Made by a program: the position numbers and the translations under genes. A model generated the notes under the pieces. It worked only from the letters and a program-made list of their open reading frames with translations, ran no database searches and was not told where the DNA came from. From Actinomycetes bacterium (lineage in GTDB: Bacteria; Actinomycetota; Actinomycetes; Propionibacteriales; Propionibacteriaceae): 22,923 nucleotides of DNA. This document shows positions 16,210 through 22,759 of this stretch, piece after piece (positions within the stretch are counted from its first letter, which is position 1; each line of letters opens with the position of its first letter). The stretch lies in NCBI GenBank assembly GCA_023437345.1, contig JAEZGC010000234.1, positions 1 through 22,923 on the forward strand, read 5' to 3'.

Positions 16210-17082
16210 GTGGTCGGAGCGCCGGCGGAGATCGCCCCGGGGTATGGGCCCGGGGCGCTCCCTGCCGTGCCGCCGGTGCGGGCCCGGATGCTCGGCGGCA
16301 TCCCGGTCGCCGACCACCTGGGACGCTCCGACCTGCTGCTCGGCCTGCGGACCGGTGAGGTCGGGACCGTCCACTCCTGGGAGCTCGTCACGGCGGTGGA
16401 CGGCCCCGGAACCCGGATGACCACCTTCCTGGCGGGCTGCCCGCTGCGCTGCCTGTACTGCCACAACCCCGACACGATGACCGCCCGCGGCGGGGTGCCG
16501 GTGCTGGCCGACGATCTGCTGGACCGGATCCGGCGCTACCGCGGGGTGTTCCGTGCCACCGGCGGCGGGATCACGCTGTCCGGCGGTGAGGTGCTGATGC
16601 AGCCCGGGTTCGCCCGGCGGGTGCTGCGCGGGGCGAAGGAGCTCGGCGTCCACACCGCGCTGGACACGTCTGGCTTCCTGGGCGCCAACGCCGACGACGA
16701 CCTGCTCGCCGACGTCGACCTCGTCCTGCTCGACGTCAAGGCCGGCGACGAGACCACCTACCACCGGGTGACCGGGCGGCGGCTGGCCCCCACGCTCACC
16801 TTCGGCCGGCGGCTTGCGGACCTGGGCGTCGAGACCTGGCTCCGGTTCGTGCTGGTCCCCGGGCTGACCGACAACCCGGCGACCATCGCACCGATCGCCG
16901 ACTACGCAGCGTCGCTGCCGACCCTGACCCGTGTCGAGGTGCTGCCGTTCCACCAGCTCGGCCGCGCCAAGTGGGACGAACTGGGACTGCCCTACGAGCT
17001 CGGCGGGACCGAGCCGCCCCCGCCGGACGCCGTCGAGGCCGTCCGGGCCGTCTTCCGGGCCCGCGGGCTGCTCGCCCACTGA
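16210..17082 (+). CDS. pflA: Pyruvate formate-lyase-activating enzyme (radical SAM)
   Basis: Radical SAM protein that abstracts a hydrogen from PflB Gly731 to make the active radical. With the GTG start at 16210 it has 290 residues; the cluster-binding motif is C77-x3-C81-x2-C84 in GCPLRCLYCHNPDT. Also visible are the substrate-side HSWELVTAVDGPGTR (55-69), the SAM-binding GG-type segment ITLSGGEVLMQ (121-131) and LVLLDVKAGD (171-180). E. coli PflA has 246 residues, so the N-terminal 45 or so residues here are an extension. GTG 16210 starts 2 nt after the pflB stop, with GAGG 13 nt upstream. The alternative is ATG 16288 (264 residues), which would start closer to the conserved part but leaves an 80-nt gap. 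Confidence 0.93.
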   Translation: MVGAPAEIAPGYGPGALPAVPPVRARMLGGIPVADHLGRSDLLLGLRTGEVGTVHSWELVTAVDGPGTRMTTFLAGCPLRCLYCHNPDTMTARGGVPVLADDLLDRIRRYRGVFRATGGGITLSGGEVLMQPGFARRVLRGAKELGVHTALDTSGFLGANADDDLLADVDLVLLDVKAGDETTYHRVTGRRLAPTLTFGRRLADLGVETWLRFVLVPGLTDNPATIAPIADYAASLPTLTRVEVLPFHQLGRAKWDELGLPYELGGTEPPPPDAVEAVRAVFRARGLLAH

Positions 17083-17093
17083 CCCGCCGGGTC
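17081..17093 (+). terminator. Short hairpin overlapping the pflA stop
   Basis: GACCC-GCC-GGGTC begins inside the TGA stop codon. A 5-bp stem is weak for termination, but no better hairpin is obvious right after pflA. Confidence 0.2.
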
Positions 17094-17372
17094 CTCGCGA
17101 AACCTTCCGGAACCGCCAGCGCGGGCGGCCGCGGGCTGCCATGCTGCCCTCGGGACACCGTCGCCCGGGCTCATCCGCCGGGCCGCTGCCCCACAGCTGT
17201 CCGCCGTGGCGTGGACGGACGCCCCGTCACCCCGGGACGTCCGGTTGGAGCCGCGCGGGCGCGCCGCCCAGTCCCGGGCCCGGATCGGGGCCGACTGTCG
17301 CAGGCGCATCGACCACCGCGGTGCCCCCGTCCCTGGGGTCACGCCAGTCACGCCTACCACAGGAGGGCTCCG
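17083..17372 (+). other. 290-nt gap between pflA and putP
   Basis: No convincing gene on either strand. It must contain the putP promoter, but I see no clear -35/-10 pair. CCGGGCCCGG (17275-17284) is a 10-bp palindrome. The last 12 nt hold AGGAGGG, the putP ribosome binding site. Confidence 0.4.
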
Positions 17373-18896
17373 ATGTCGGAGCAGGGATACCAGCTGCTAG
17401 CGATAGTCACCTACTTCGCCGGGATGCTCGGCATCGGCTACTACGCCTTCCGGCGCACCAGGAACCTGAACGGCTACATGCTCGCCGAGCGCGGGCTGCG
17501 TCCGTCGGTGGCGGCGTTGTCGGCCAACGCCGCCGACATGTCGGGCTGGCTGCTGATGGGCCTGCCGGGCGCCATCTACCTGGCCGGCATGGTGGAAGCC
17601 TGGATCGCCATCGGGCTCACCATCGGCGCCTGGCTGAACTGGCTGCTGGTGGCTCCCCGGCTGCGGGTCTACTCCGAGGTGGCCGACGACGCCATCACCA
17701 TCCCCAGCTTCTTCGCCAAACGGCTCAAGGGCGGCTCAGCGCCGCTGCGGATCGCCGCCGCACTCGTCATCCTGGTGTTCTTCACGTTCTACGTGTCGTC
17801 GGGGATGGTCGCCGCCGGCAAGTTCTTCGCCTCGTCCTTCGACTGGCCGTACCTCACCGGAATGCTCGTCGTCACAGTCATCACCCTGCTCTACACCCTG
17901 TTCGGCGGCTTCCTGGGGGCAACCCTCACCGACGTGGCGCAGGGCCTGCTGATGCTGGCGGCGCTGATCATCGTCCCGATCATCGCGATCACCGCCCTCG
18001 GCGGGTGGGGCCCGGCGACCGACTCGATCAGCCAGGTGAACCCCGACGCCTTCAACCTGTTCGCCGGGTTGGCCGACAAGGGTGCGTTCTGGTGGACCGT
18101 CGGCCTCATCTCGACCGCGGCGTGGGGGCTTGGCTACTTCGGTCAGCCGCACATCATCGTGCGGTTCATGGCGTTGCGGGACGCCAGGGAGGCAAGGGTC
18201 GCCCGGCGGGTCAGCCTGGTGTGGATGATCCTCACCACCGGCGGCGCCATGGTGGCGGCCCTGGTCGGGATCGGCTACTTCGCCGGGTCCCCCGCGCTCG
18301 AGCTGACCGACCCCGAGACGGTGTTCCTGCTGATGAGCCGCATCTTCTTCCACCCGCTGATCGCAGGCTTCGTGCTGGCGGCGGTGCTGGCCGCCATCAT
18401 GTCGACGATGTCCAGCCAGCTCGTGGTGTGCTCGTCAGCGCTGGTCGAGGACCTCTACAACCTGACCGGGCGTCGTTCCGGCGACAAGCAGCAGCTGATG
18501 CTGGGCCGGCTCGGCGTGCTGGTGATCACCGTGGTCGCCGCGGTGATGGCCCTCGACCAGGACTCGGCGGTGCTGGAGCTGGTGTCGTTCGCCTGGGCGG
18601 GCTTCGGTGCCGCCTTCGGCCCGATCGTGATCCTGTGCCTGTTCTGGCGCCGGCTCACCGCGACGGGCGCGCTGGCCGGGATGCTCGCCGGCGCGGCGAC
18701 AGTGTTCATCTGGGGCAACATCGAGGTGCTCGACTCGCTGATGTACGAGATCGTCCCCGGCTTCGGTCTGAACCTGCTCGTCGCCTGGCTGGTCAGCCGG
18801 CTCACCTACCGGGTCGACCCCGAGGTGGAGGCCGAGTTCGACGCCATGGAGGCCCGGCTGGCCGGCCCGTCCGACGTCGTCCCGGTCGGCCGCTGA
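17373..18896 (+). CDS. putP: Sodium/proline symporter
   Basis: 507 residues (E. coli PutP has 502), an SSS-family membrane protein with about 13 hydrophobic segments that imports proline with Na+. Arg40, Asp55 and Ser57 in ANAADMSGWLLMGLPGAI fall at the same positions as the functionally important residues of E. coli PutP. AWGLGYFGQPHIIVRFMA (about 250-267) and IMSTMSSQLVVCSSALVEDL (about 343-362) also match PutP, the latter covering the Na2-site Ser/Thr region. ATG 17373 follows AGGAGGG with 5 nt spacing, the best ribosome binding site in the window. Proline may serve as osmolyte or nutrient; no proline dehydrogenase gene is nearby. Cytoplasmic tail is acidic and short. Confidence 0.92.
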   Translation: MSEQGYQLLAIVTYFAGMLGIGYYAFRRTRNLNGYMLAERGLRPSVAALSANAADMSGWLLMGLPGAIYLAGMVEAWIAIGLTIGAWLNWLLVAPRLRVYSEVADDAITIPSFFAKRLKGGSAPLRIAAALVILVFFTFYVSSGMVAAGKFFASSFDWPYLTGMLVVTVITLLYTLFGGFLGATLTDVAQGLLMLAALIIVPIIAITALGGWGPATDSISQVNPDAFNLFAGLADKGAFWWTVGLISTAAWGLGYFGQPHIIVRFMALRDAREARVARRVSLVWMILTTGGAMVAALVGIGYFAGSPALELTDPETVFLLMSRIFFHPLIAGFVLAAVLAAIMSTMSSQLVVCSSALVEDLYNLTGRRSGDKQQLMLGRLGVLVITVVAAVMALDQDSAVLELVSFAWAGFGAAFGPIVILCLFWRRLTATGALAGMLAGAATVFIWGNIEVLDSLMYEIVPGFGLNLLVAWLVSRLTYRVDPEVEAEFDAMEARLAGPSDVVPVGR

Positions 18897-18944
18897 CAGG
18901 CGGGCGGGGTACCGACGGGGTCACCACCGGGCGTCCGGCCAGAA

Positions 18945-18958
18945 TGGAAGCGTTCTCA
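18945..18958. promoter_or_regulatory. LacI/GalR-type operator-like box
   Basis: TGGAAGCGTTCTCA fits the TGnnAnCGnTnnCA pattern of LacI/CcpA-family sites. It is 48 nt past the putP stop, with no gene start nearby on either strand, so a regulatory role is unproven and a chance match is possible. Confidence 0.3.
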
Positions 18959-18970
18959 GGACCATCCGCG

Positions 18971-18991
18971 GTACCAGAAGCTGTACCAGAA
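18971..18991. repeat. Direct repeat GTACCAGAA, two copies
   Basis: GTACCAGAA at 18971-18979 and 18983-18991, 12-nt period, just after the LacI-type box. Two exact 9-mers so close may be a binding site for a protein dimer or a small duplication. Confidence 0.5.
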
Positions 18992-19077
18992 CGCGCATTC
19001 CGGCGCCTAGTCAGTGCACAGTTATCCGACCGGAGCGGTTCCCACAGCCGCTGCGGACAGGGATACTCGACGCGTCC

Positions 19078-19093
19078 GTGGCAGAAATGCCAC
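19078..19093 (+). other. Hairpin with GAAA tetraloop
   Basis: GTGGCA-GAAA-TGCCAC is a perfect 6-bp stem closed by a GNRA loop on the plus strand. A second stem, CCCG-TGAG-CGGG (19102-19113), follows, and CGGAC/GTCCG (19053-19057 and 19074-19078) may pair just before. GNRA loops are common in structured RNAs, but no known RNA family is recognised. Confidence 0.4.
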
Positions 19094-19158
19094 AAGGCCC
19101 TCCCGTGAGCGGGCGCGTCGCGTCTGACAGCGGCTCATTCCCCCCGAGCCGCCGGACC

Positions 19159-19193
19159 GCTGGCCGGGATCAATCCCCCCGATCCCGGCCAGC
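19159..19193. terminator. 13-bp perfect hairpin
   Basis: GCTGGCCGGGATC (19159-19171) and GATCCCGGCCAGC (19181-19193) with a 9-nt loop, the strongest simple hairpin in the window. No U-tract. The inner arm GATCCCGGCC could instead pair with GGCCGGGATC at 19231-19240. It may end transcripts from putP on the plus strand or from the VOC gene on the minus strand; it may also be the former ychF terminator. Confidence 0.65.
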
Positions 19194-19238
19194 TCCCTCC
19201 CTCCGCTCCCAGGCCGGGGACGCGGCGCGCGGCCGGGA

Positions 19239-19259
19239 TCACACGTTGAAGCGGAGTGC
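19239..19259 (-). repeat. ychF-end-like motif, copy 3
   Basis: Minus strand CGCTTCAACGTGTGA (19253-19239) would encode Arg-Phe-Asn-Val-stop, the exact C terminus of YchF, in codons more typical of the genome than those of the present ychF end. The preceding codons (Pro-His-Ala-Leu) do not match ychF. It is followed by GATCCCGGCC, one arm of hairpin-forming sequence. Confidence 0.45.
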
Positions 19260-19267
19260 GTGAGGCT

Positions 19268-19291
19268 GCGCCCGGCCCCGCGCCCGGCCCC
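19268..19291. repeat. 12-bp tandem duplication
   Basis: GCGCCCGGCCCC occurs twice in a row (19268-19279 and 19280-19291). Low-complexity GC-rich DNA; slippage is the simplest cause. Confidence 0.6.
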
Positions 19292-19496
19292 GCCGCCGGC
19301 CCGGGAGACCGTGGCACCGGGCAACCGGGGGCCTTCACGCGGGTTATCGCGGCGCTTGACCAGCCTCCCAGAGATCTCGGGGGCACTGGCGAGGGCTATG
19401 ATCGCCGAATCGGTGTCCATAACGCTCGCGAATGCCCCCACGTCTGCAACGACCGGCGAGCCTTGGCTGATAACCACCGTGGGTGCCCCAACAGCG

Positions 19497-19931
19497 CTAG
19501 ACGATGCAGAACTCGTTGCCTTCGGGGTCCTGCATCACGATCCAGAACCCGGATACCGGATCGTCGAAGGTGGTGATCCGACTGGCACCCAGTTCGACCA
19601 GTTCGTCGGCCCGTCGGTGCATCGCCACCTCGTCCTTGTTCGCCCGGTCGGTGCTGACAATGACGTCGAGGTGAACCCGGTTCTTGGCGGTCTTCGGCTC
19701 GGGAACCTTCTGGATGTAGATCCGGGGGCCGTACCCGTCCGGGTCAACGATCGCGTTCGCATCGTTCCACCGCTCCCGTGGCAGGCCCCAGGCGGTCAGC
19801 GCCTCCTCCCAGGTCTGGTGCGGCGGTGGCGGATCCTCCCGACGATAGCCGAGCGCGGCGCACCAGAACTCGCCGAGGGCGGAGGGGTCGGCTGCATCGA
19901 AGGTGAGGTGGAACTTGTCTGCGGTAGCCAT
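19497..19931 (-). CDS. VOC-family (glyoxalase-like) protein
   Basis: 144 residues, a single vicinal-oxygen-chelate type protein of the Glyoxalase_6 kind. It begins MATADKFHLTFDAADP and has the usual FWCAALGY (22-29), NRVHLDV (84-90) and C-terminal MQDPEGNEFCIV (133-144). His8, His87 and Glu140 are at the positions where metal ligands occur in metal-binding members. The family covers glyoxalases, dioxygenases and resistance proteins, so the substrate is unknown. ATG 19931 was chosen because similarity starts there; the frame stays open upstream to a GTG at 20159, but that part is not family-like. No Shine-Dalgarno is seen. It is isolated in a gene-poor, repeat-bearing stretch and may have been acquired. 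Confidence 0.85.
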   Translation of the reverse strand: MATADKFHLTFDAADPSALGEFWCAALGYRREDPPPPHQTWEEALTAWGLPRERWNDANAIVDPDGYGPRIYIQKVPEPKTAKNRVHLDVIVSTDRANKDEVAMHRRADELVELGASRITTFDDPVSGFWIVMQDPEGNEFCIV

Positions 19932-20236
19932 GCACAGAATCTGGTCGACCGGCCCGATGAACACAAGCCCGGGCGCCCCGCCGATCCCGGACGGGTCACC
20001 GCCGGACAGGACCACCCCGGCCCAGGCGCCACGCCCGCAGCCAGCGGCTACCTCCTCGCCGTGCGGCGGTCGAACCTTCCGGGTCGCCCTCCGCAGCCCA
20101 CCCCACGCGCCGCCATCGCGGAGGCCGACCACCGCCTGGACGTTGAAGCGGGCCTCCACAACATCGCGTGGGAGCGCAGAGCAATCACTCTCCCGGGATC
20201 GTCTATGAGTGACGTGAGATCTCCGGCACGAGTGAT
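19932..20236. other. 305-nt gap between ychF and the VOC gene
   Basis: No recognised gene. A minus-strand frame from GTG 20159 runs into the VOC gene but lacks family similarity. The gap contains a ychF-end-like motif (20136-20159) and should hold the VOC promoter, which I cannot locate. The part next to ychF (about 20165-20236) is visibly less GC-rich than its surroundings. Confidence 0.4.
20136..20159 (-). repeat. ychF-end-like motif, copy 2
   Basis: Minus strand 20159-20136 would encode Val-Glu-Ala-Arg-Phe-Asn-Val-Gln, against Val-Glu-Phe-Arg-Phe-Asn-Val-stop at the YchF C terminus. It lies in the same orientation about 100 nt past the present stop. It shares ACGTTGAAGCGG (plus strand) with copy 3. 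Confidence 0.45.
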
Positions 20237-20260
20237 CTACACATTGAACCTGAACTCGAC
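20237..20260 (-). repeat. Present ychF 3' end (copy 1 of the repeated motif)
   Basis: Last eight codons of ychF, Val-Glu-Phe-Arg-Phe-Asn-Val-stop. Copies 2 and 3 of this motif follow in the same orientation. If an element entered here, this is the junction that kept the gene intact. Confidence 0.4.
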
Positions 20261-21310
20261 CACGTCCCCGTCGGCCATGACGTAGTCCTTGCCCTCCATG
20301 CGCACCTTCCCGGCGGCGCGCGCCGCGGCCATCGAGCCGGCCGCCACCAGGTCGTCGTAGCTGACGATCTCGGCCTTGATGAAGCCCTTCTGGAAGTCGG
20401 TGTGGATCACCCCGGCCGCCTGCGGCGCCGTCCAGCCCTTGTGGATCGTCCAGCCGCGCGACTCCTTCGGCCCTGCGGTGAGGTAGCTCTGCAGCCCCAG
20501 CGTGTCGTAGCCGACCCGGGCCAGCGTGTCCAGGCCGGGCTCGGGGATCCCCATCTCGACCAGGAACTCGCGAGCCTCGTCCTCGTCCATCTCGACGAGT
20601 TCGGACTCGATCTTGGCGTCGAGGAAGATCGCCTCGGCCGGCGCCACCAGCGCCTTCATCTGCTCGACCAGCGCGGTGTCGGCCAGTTCGTCGGAGTCGC
20701 AGTTGAAGACGTAGAGGTACGGCTTGGCGGTGAGCAGGAACAGTTCCTTCAGCGGCTCAAGGTCGAGCGCGGCGGCGTGCACCCCGACCCCGTCGTTGAG
20801 GACGGTCTGGGCCTGCCGGACGGCGTCCAGCACCGGCTGGCGGTCCTTGCGCAGCCGGGCCTCCTTCTCCAGCCGCGGCAGCGCCTTCTCGATGGTCTGC
20901 AGGTCGGCCAGGATCAGCTCGGTGCGGATCGTCTCGATGTCGTTGCCCGGGTTCACCGCGCCGTCCACGTGGGTGACGTCGGGGTCGCGGAACACCCTGG
21001 TGACCTGGCAGATGGCGTCGGCCTCGCGGATGTTGGCCAGGAAGGCATTGCCCATCCCCTCGCCCTGGGAGGCGCCCTTCACGATCCCGGCGATGTCGAC
21101 GAAGCTCACCGTGGCGGGCACTATCCGCTCGGAGCTGAACATCCGGCCGAGCACCGGCAGCCGGGGATCCGGAACCCCCACCACGCCCACGTTCGGCTCG
21201 ATCGTGGCGAACGGGTAGTTCGCGGCGAGCACGTTGTTGCGGGTCAGCGCGTTGAAGAGGGTGGACTTGCCGGCATTGGGCAGCCCGACGATCCCGATGG
21301 TAAGAGCCAC
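20237..21310 (-). CDS. ychF: Redox-responsive ATPase YchF (Obg/OLA1 family)
   Basis: 357 residues. A ribosome-associated P-loop NTPase of the Obg family that prefers ATP. P-loop GLPNAGKST (9-17), switch II DIAGIVKGASQGEG (72-85), and NCDSDE (203-208) in place of the GTP-specifying NKxD motif; this substitution is known for YchF. The C-terminal TGS domain runs from about 275, with the family ending VVEFRFNV. Start is GTG 21310; TAGGGT ends 8 nt upstream and no clear Shine-Dalgarno is present. The last codons (TTC AGG TTC AAT GTG TAG) use AGG and AAT, which are rare in this window, and similar C-terminal coding motifs recur downstream. M18 aminopeptidase lies upstream and is separated by a terminator structure. 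Confidence 0.97.
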   Translation of the reverse strand: MALTIGIVGLPNAGKSTLFNALTRNNVLAANYPFATIEPNVGVVGVPDPRLPVLGRMFSSERIVPATVSFVDIAGIVKGASQGEGMGNAFLANIREADAICQVTRVFRDPDVTHVDGAVNPGNDIETIRTELILADLQTIEKALPRLEKEARLRKDRQPVLDAVRQAQTVLNDGVGVHAAALDLEPLKELFLLTAKPYLYVFNCDSDELADTALVEQMKALVAPAEAIFLDAKIESELVEMDEDEAREFLVEMGIPEPGLDTLARVGYDTLGLQSYLTAGPKESRGWTIHKGWTAPQAAGVIHTDFQKGFIKAEIVSYDDLVAAGSMAAARAAGKVRMEGKDYVMADGDVVEFRFNV

Positions 21311-21340
21311 GTCTGCCTACCCTACCGGCCCGCCGCGCCG

Positions 21341-21405
21341 GCGCTGACCGCGGGGTTGTCCCCCGTGTTCGGGGGCCAGCCTCACACCGGGGACGCGGTC
21401 AGCGC
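21341..21405 (-). terminator. Nested hairpin between apeB and ychF
   Basis: Inner stem CCCCCG-TGTT-CGGGGG (21360-21375). Outer arms GCGCTGACCGCG (21341-21352) and CGCGGTCAGCGC (21394-21405) are perfect complements and include the apeB stop codon. Together they form a large two-level structure that likely ends apeB transcription before ychF. Confidence 0.65.
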
Positions 21406-22661
21406 TCTGCCGCGCTGTAGAACGCGGCCAGCGCCCGCGCCAGGTAGCCGGGGTCGGCCACCCCGCTCAGCTCGCGCGCGGAGTGCATGCTGAGCAGCGG
21501 GATGCCCACGTCCACCGAGGTGATGCCGAGCCGGCTGGCGGTGAGCGGGCCGATAGTCGACCCGCACGGCACAGCGTTGTTGGAGACGAACGGCTGGGTG
21601 GGGACGCCGGCGGCCCGGCAGACCCGCAGCCACAGCGCCGTCGACGGCGCCTCGGTGGTGTAGCGCTGGTTGGCGTTCACCTTCAGCAGCGGGCCCGAGT
21701 TCAGCAGCGGCCGGTGGTCGGGGTCGTGAAGGTGCGGGTAGTTCGGGTGGACCGCGTGCCCGGCGTCGGCCGAGATCACCATCGACGCCGCCAGCGCGCG
21801 GTAGTAGTCGTCACCCGTCCAGCCGAGCGACCCGGCCAGCCGGATGAGCACGTTCTCCAGCACCGGGCCCTGCGCTCCGCTGCGGGATCCCGAGCCGATC
21901 TCCTCGTGGTCGAAGCAGGCCAGCACGGGGATCTGGCCGCCGGGTTCGGCATCCAGCAACGCTGCCAGGCCGGCGTGCACGCTGCTCAGGTTGTCCAGTC
22001 GCGCGGACGCGAAGAACTCCCCCGCCACGCCGATCACCGCCGGCGCCTCGGTGACGTAGGCGAACAGGTCGTGGCCGTCGATCTGGTCACGGTGCATCCC
22101 GAGCGCCCCGGCCACCGCGGCGAGCAGGTCGACCGACCCGAGCCCGGCGATCGGCTTGAGGTGCACCTGCCGGTCGAGGCTGAGCGACTCGTGGGAACTG
22201 CGGTCCAGGTGCGGCGCGACCTGCGGGATCCGCAGCCAGGCCGGTGTCCTGACCAGGTGGACGCTGCCGTCGCGGTCCACCACCCGGCCGGCCAGCCCGA
22301 ACTCCCGGTCGAGCCACGAGTTGGGCAGCGGCCCGCCGTAGACCTCCATCCCGGCCTGCGACCAGCCGAAGGCGTAGGCCGACGGGTCCGGCTTGAGCTT
22401 GAACCCCGGCGAGTCGGTGTGGGCGCCGACGATCCGGAACCCGACCGGACCGGTGACGGCCTCGGGGACGCGCCACGCGATCACCGCGCCGTCGCGCAGC
22501 AGGTAGTGGCCCCCCGGCGTCAGGTCCCACGCCTGGGTCTCCACCTGCTCGACGTAGCCCGCCTCACCGAGTCGGCGCGCCACCTCGGCGGCGGCGTGGT
22601 ACGAGGACGGGGACGCGGTCACGAAGTCGGCAAGGTCGTTGAGGTGACGGGTGGAATCCAT
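21399..22661 (-). CDS. apeB: M18-family aminopeptidase
   Basis: 420 residues, the usual length of bacterial M18 enzymes (cytoplasmic dizinc aminopeptidases, often preferring acidic N-terminal residues). Metal ligands and catalytic residues are visible: GAHTDSP (His81), SARLDN (Asp222), FDHEEIGS (Glu253-Glu254), SADAGHAVHPNY (Asp299 and His305 region) and SMHSARE (His393). Also VNANQRY (328-334) and the NAVPCGSTIGP segment are family-typical. No signal peptide. Start ATG 22661: CACACT ends 7 nt upstream, and only a weak GGCGG is near, so translation may be leaderless. The gene diverges from the probable rmuC start at 22760. Confidence 0.95.
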   Translation of the reverse strand: MDSTRHLNDLADFVTASPSSYHAAAEVARRLGEAGYVEQVETQAWDLTPGGHYLLRDGAVIAWRVPEAVTGPVGFRIVGAHTDSPGFKLKPDPSAYAFGWSQAGMEVYGGPLPNSWLDREFGLAGRVVDRDGSVHLVRTPAWLRIPQVAPHLDRSSHESLSLDRQVHLKPIAGLGSVDLLAAVAGALGMHRDQIDGHDLFAYVTEAPAVIGVAGEFFASARLDNLSSVHAGLAALLDAEPGGQIPVLACFDHEEIGSGSRSGAQGPVLENVLIRLAGSLGWTGDDYYRALAASMVISADAGHAVHPNYPHLHDPDHRPLLNSGPLLKVNANQRYTTEAPSTALWLRVCRAAGVPTQPFVSNNAVPCGSTIGPLTASRLGITSVDVGIPLLSMHSARELSGVADPGYLARALAAFYSAAER

Positions 22662-22680
22662 GCCCGCCAGTGTGCCCGAC

Positions 22681-22743
22681 CCGCCGATTCGGCGGCGAAA
22701 GCGGGCCGCTGGGAGAGTCGCTTCCCCGAACTGTCAGTCGGGG
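22681..22743. promoter_or_regulatory. Two hairpins in the apeB/rmuC divergent gap
   Basis: CCGCCG-ATT-CGGCGG (22681-22695) and CCCCGA-n8-TCGGGG (22724-22729 and 22738-22743) in a 98-nt gap that must hold both promoters. Operator or structural role not determined. Confidence 0.3.
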
Positions 22744-22759
22744 CGGCGACGATGGGGGC

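Larger units (their letters stand above)
18897..19496. other. 600-nt gene-poor region with hairpins and repeats
   Basis: No frame here shows the G/C-rich third positions of the neighbours, and none is a family I recognise. The stretch holds a LacI-type box, a 12-nt direct repeat, a GAAA-loop hairpin, a 13-bp perfect hairpin, a ychF-end-like motif and a C-rich 12-bp tandem duplication, each listed separately. It may be a decayed region or encode an RNA. Confidence 0.5.

Noticed and set aside
18944..19108. 54-codon plus-strand frame starting MEAFSGPSAVPEAVPE
   Set aside because: No ribosome binding site, A/T-rich third positions unlike the neighbours, and overlaps the LacI-type box and the GAAA hairpin.
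19022..19477. 151-codon minus-strand frame downstream of the VOC gene
   Set aside because: The first 40 residues look vaguely protein-like but match no family I know; the rest is low-complexity and crosses the strong hairpin.
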